Shown here: positions 43,606-44,830 of the stretch, piece by piece
Layout: each line of letters opens with the position of its first letter
Numbering within the stretch: the stretch's first letter is position 1
Origin: CAYMDS01 sp964653195
Lineage (GTDB): Bacteria; Patescibacteriota; Microgenomatia; Levybacterales; UBA12049
Direction: 5' to 3'
Assembly (NCBI GenBank): GCA_964653195.1
Contig: CAZZCX010000010.1
Span: 1-44,830, forward strand
Length of the DNA stretch: 44,830 nt
Notes under the pieces: model-generated
The model's database searches: none
Seen by the model: only the letters and a program-made list of their open reading frames with translations
Told to the model about the DNA's origin: nothing
Position numbers and translations under genes: made by a program

Positions 43606-44599
43606 ATTTGGTGCTGAATTCTTTTATACTTGAACTTAGTGAAATTATAAAAGATATAAAAGGAATAGATAGCAATGCACCCAACACTCCCATTAGCGCT
43701 GATCCAGTTGTCACTGCAATTATCACTACAATGGGGTTGATACCTACTGCGCGCTCCATAATTTTTGGCACAATTATGTTGTTTTCTAAAAGCTGAATGA
43801 CGATATAAACAAGTATAACGGCTATAACCATTGCTGGTGAAATTGTAAATGCGACGATCACAGCAGGCACAGCAGACAACACTGGACCGATAGTCGGAAA
43901 TGCTTCAAGTAGTCCTGCTAATAAAGCCAGGGGTAATGCATTTGGTAAGCCTATTAGATTTAAGGTCACAAAAGTAAGTGAAAATATTACAAAACACAAT
44001 GCCAATTGGCCTCTAAGCCATGATCCGAGTTTGTCATCGACATTTTTAAGTATTTGATAGGCTTTATCATGATCTTTCTTATGAAAAAATCTGGCAATAA
44101 GCATCCTGAAAGTATCATGGCTTAATAAAAGATAAAAGCTGACGATAAGAATTGTAAAAATAGAAAAAATTCCTCCAAATACTTGTTTGGTTACGAAAAA
44201 TGCATTTGATCCTATATTTTCTAGCTCCCTAGATATATATTCTCGTACCTGATTTTCATTAAATTCAATTCCTAATGCTTGAGCTGTTTTATTTAAATAT
44301 TGAGGAAAACCTATTATCAATGAATTTATTTGTGAAACGACGAAAGGTATCAAAGGAAAAATAATCAGTACTGCGATTATAATAATACCGAAATATACTA
44401 TTAGCACAGAAAAGAGTCTTGGAATTCCCTTTTTTTGAAAAAAAGCAACCATAGGTAAAAGTGCGGCCATTAAAATATATGATATAAATATAGAGGTTAT
44501 AATCCCTCTTAATTGGAGAGTGAACCATCCTAAAGCTAAAATAAATAATGCCAGGATAACCTGATTTTTTAAGAGATACTGAATAAAACGATGCTCCAT
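43598..44599 (-). CDS. AI-2E family transporter (YdiK/PerM type)
   Basis: 333-residue membrane protein. Seven or eight helices; the family pattern LRGQLALCFVIFSLTFVTLNLIGLPNALPLALLAGLLEAFPTIGPVLSAVPAVIVA and the C-terminal NNIIVPKIMERAVGINPIVVIIAVTTGSALMGVLGALLSIPF are intact. The family name derives from TqsA; transported molecule is unknown here and need not be AI-2. Single gene divergent from the small basic protein. Confidence 0.92.
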   Translation of the reverse strand: MEHRFIQYLLKNQVILALFILALGWFTLQLRGIITSIFISYILMAALLPMVAFFQKKGIPRLFSVLIVYFGIIIIAVLIIFPLIPFVVSQINSLIIGFPQYLNKTAQALGIEFNENQVREYISRELENIGSNAFFVTKQVFGGIFSIFTILIVSFYLLLSHDTFRMLIARFFHKKDHDKAYQILKNVDDKLGSWLRGQLALCFVIFSLTFVTLNLIGLPNALPLALLAGLLEAFPTIGPVLSAVPAVIVAFTISPAMVIAVILVYIVIQLLENNIIVPKIMERAVGINPIVVIIAVTTGSALMGVLGALLSIPFISFIISLSSSIKEFSTKST

Positions 44600-44660
44600 A
44601 TTACTTTAAGATTACTATATTAGAACTGCTCAACATTGTCAATCTAATTTGGTGTATAAT

Positions 44661-44825
44661 ATGAATATGGCAAAGAGAAGTACAGGAGTAAATAGTAAGA
44701 AAAAATCTCATCCGCGTAAGACAAATAAACGGCTTGCAATCAAGCGTGAAAGATTGATAACACTTGCTCAAAAGAAGAGTCGTCATAATCGAAAAGTCGC
44801 CTCTATCGCCTCAGTGCGCATTTGA
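44661..44825 (+). CDS. Small highly basic protein, 52-54 aa
   Basis: Too short for long-ORF searches. The sequence MAKRSTGVNSKKKSHPRKTNKR...KRERLITLAQKKSRHNRKVASIASVRI is about one-third Lys/Arg. A TATAAT box at 44655-44660 abuts ATG 44661, and the second ATG (44667) would be the first base of a leaderless message, so 44667 may be the true start. Nucleic-acid binding or a ribosome-associated role is possible from composition; no family is recognised. Confidence 0.6.
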   Translation: MNMAKRSTGVNSKKKSHPRKTNKRLAIKRERLITLAQKKSRHNRKVASIASVRI

Positions 44826-44830
44826 ATACC

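Overview
The window is a low-GC, densely packed bacterial segment that uses TGA as a normal stop. It most resembles a Candidate Phyla Radiation (Patescibacteria) genome, perhaps of the Microgenomates group. That placement is inference: small genome style, few Shine-Dalgarno sites, many surface-glycan and sortase genes, many unknown membrane proteins, and tRNA genes without an encoded CCA. There is no rRNA or marker gene here to prove it. The record is a scaffold with five N runs of exactly 100. Two of them (8391-8490 and 42395-42494) are flanked by the same 55 bp on both sides, so they are unmerged contig overlaps rather than missing DNA. The other three cut folC/gpmI, eno/CapA and PspC/nth.

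Layout. 1-7128: housekeeping genes (folC, gpmI and eno as a glycolysis pair, a CapA-type metallophosphatase, rarA, a PspC-domain remnant, nth). 7190-11347: small unknown and membrane proteins, including two tandem paralogous membrane proteins on either side of an HD phosphohydrolase, a DUF4352-like membrane-anchored protein and a DUF2292-like protein. 11348-17399: a surface-protein locus with three consecutive secreted proteins made of one Asn/Asp/Gly-rich repeat, a class D/E-like sortase and a small membrane protein. 17763-31382: a long plus-strand glycan operon. It holds an HTH regulator, a 1588-residue four-part protein (two GT2 domains, a flippase-like membrane region, a GT4 domain), a second GT4, a 3-amino-sugar cassette (ketoisomerase, aminotransferase, acyltransferase), two GT-C-like membrane proteins and a TIM-barrel hydrolase-like protein. 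31427-36450: a second surface locus with a LANTG-bearing secreted protein and a second sortase on plus, facing a minus-strand TasA/SipW operon (TasA-like protein, SipW-like signal peptidase, two lamin-tail-domain proteins). 36874-44825: uppP, a D,D-carboxypeptidase, membrane proteins, three tRNAs (Leu, Pro, Gly), a GIY-YIG protein, a methyltransferase, an AI-2E-type permease and a small basic protein.

How the parts fit. The most notable content is a cell-surface system. One repeat family occurs in three adjacent plus-strand proteins and again as an insertion inside the lamin-tail domain of a TasA-like protein 17 kb away. Two sortases and two sortase-signal substrates (LPVTG and LANTG) accompany it, together with a TasA/SipW secretion operon and a polysaccharide operon containing the four-part synthase/flippase protein. 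I infer a decorated, partly wall-anchored fibre or S-layer-like coat; no function has been shown for the repeat.
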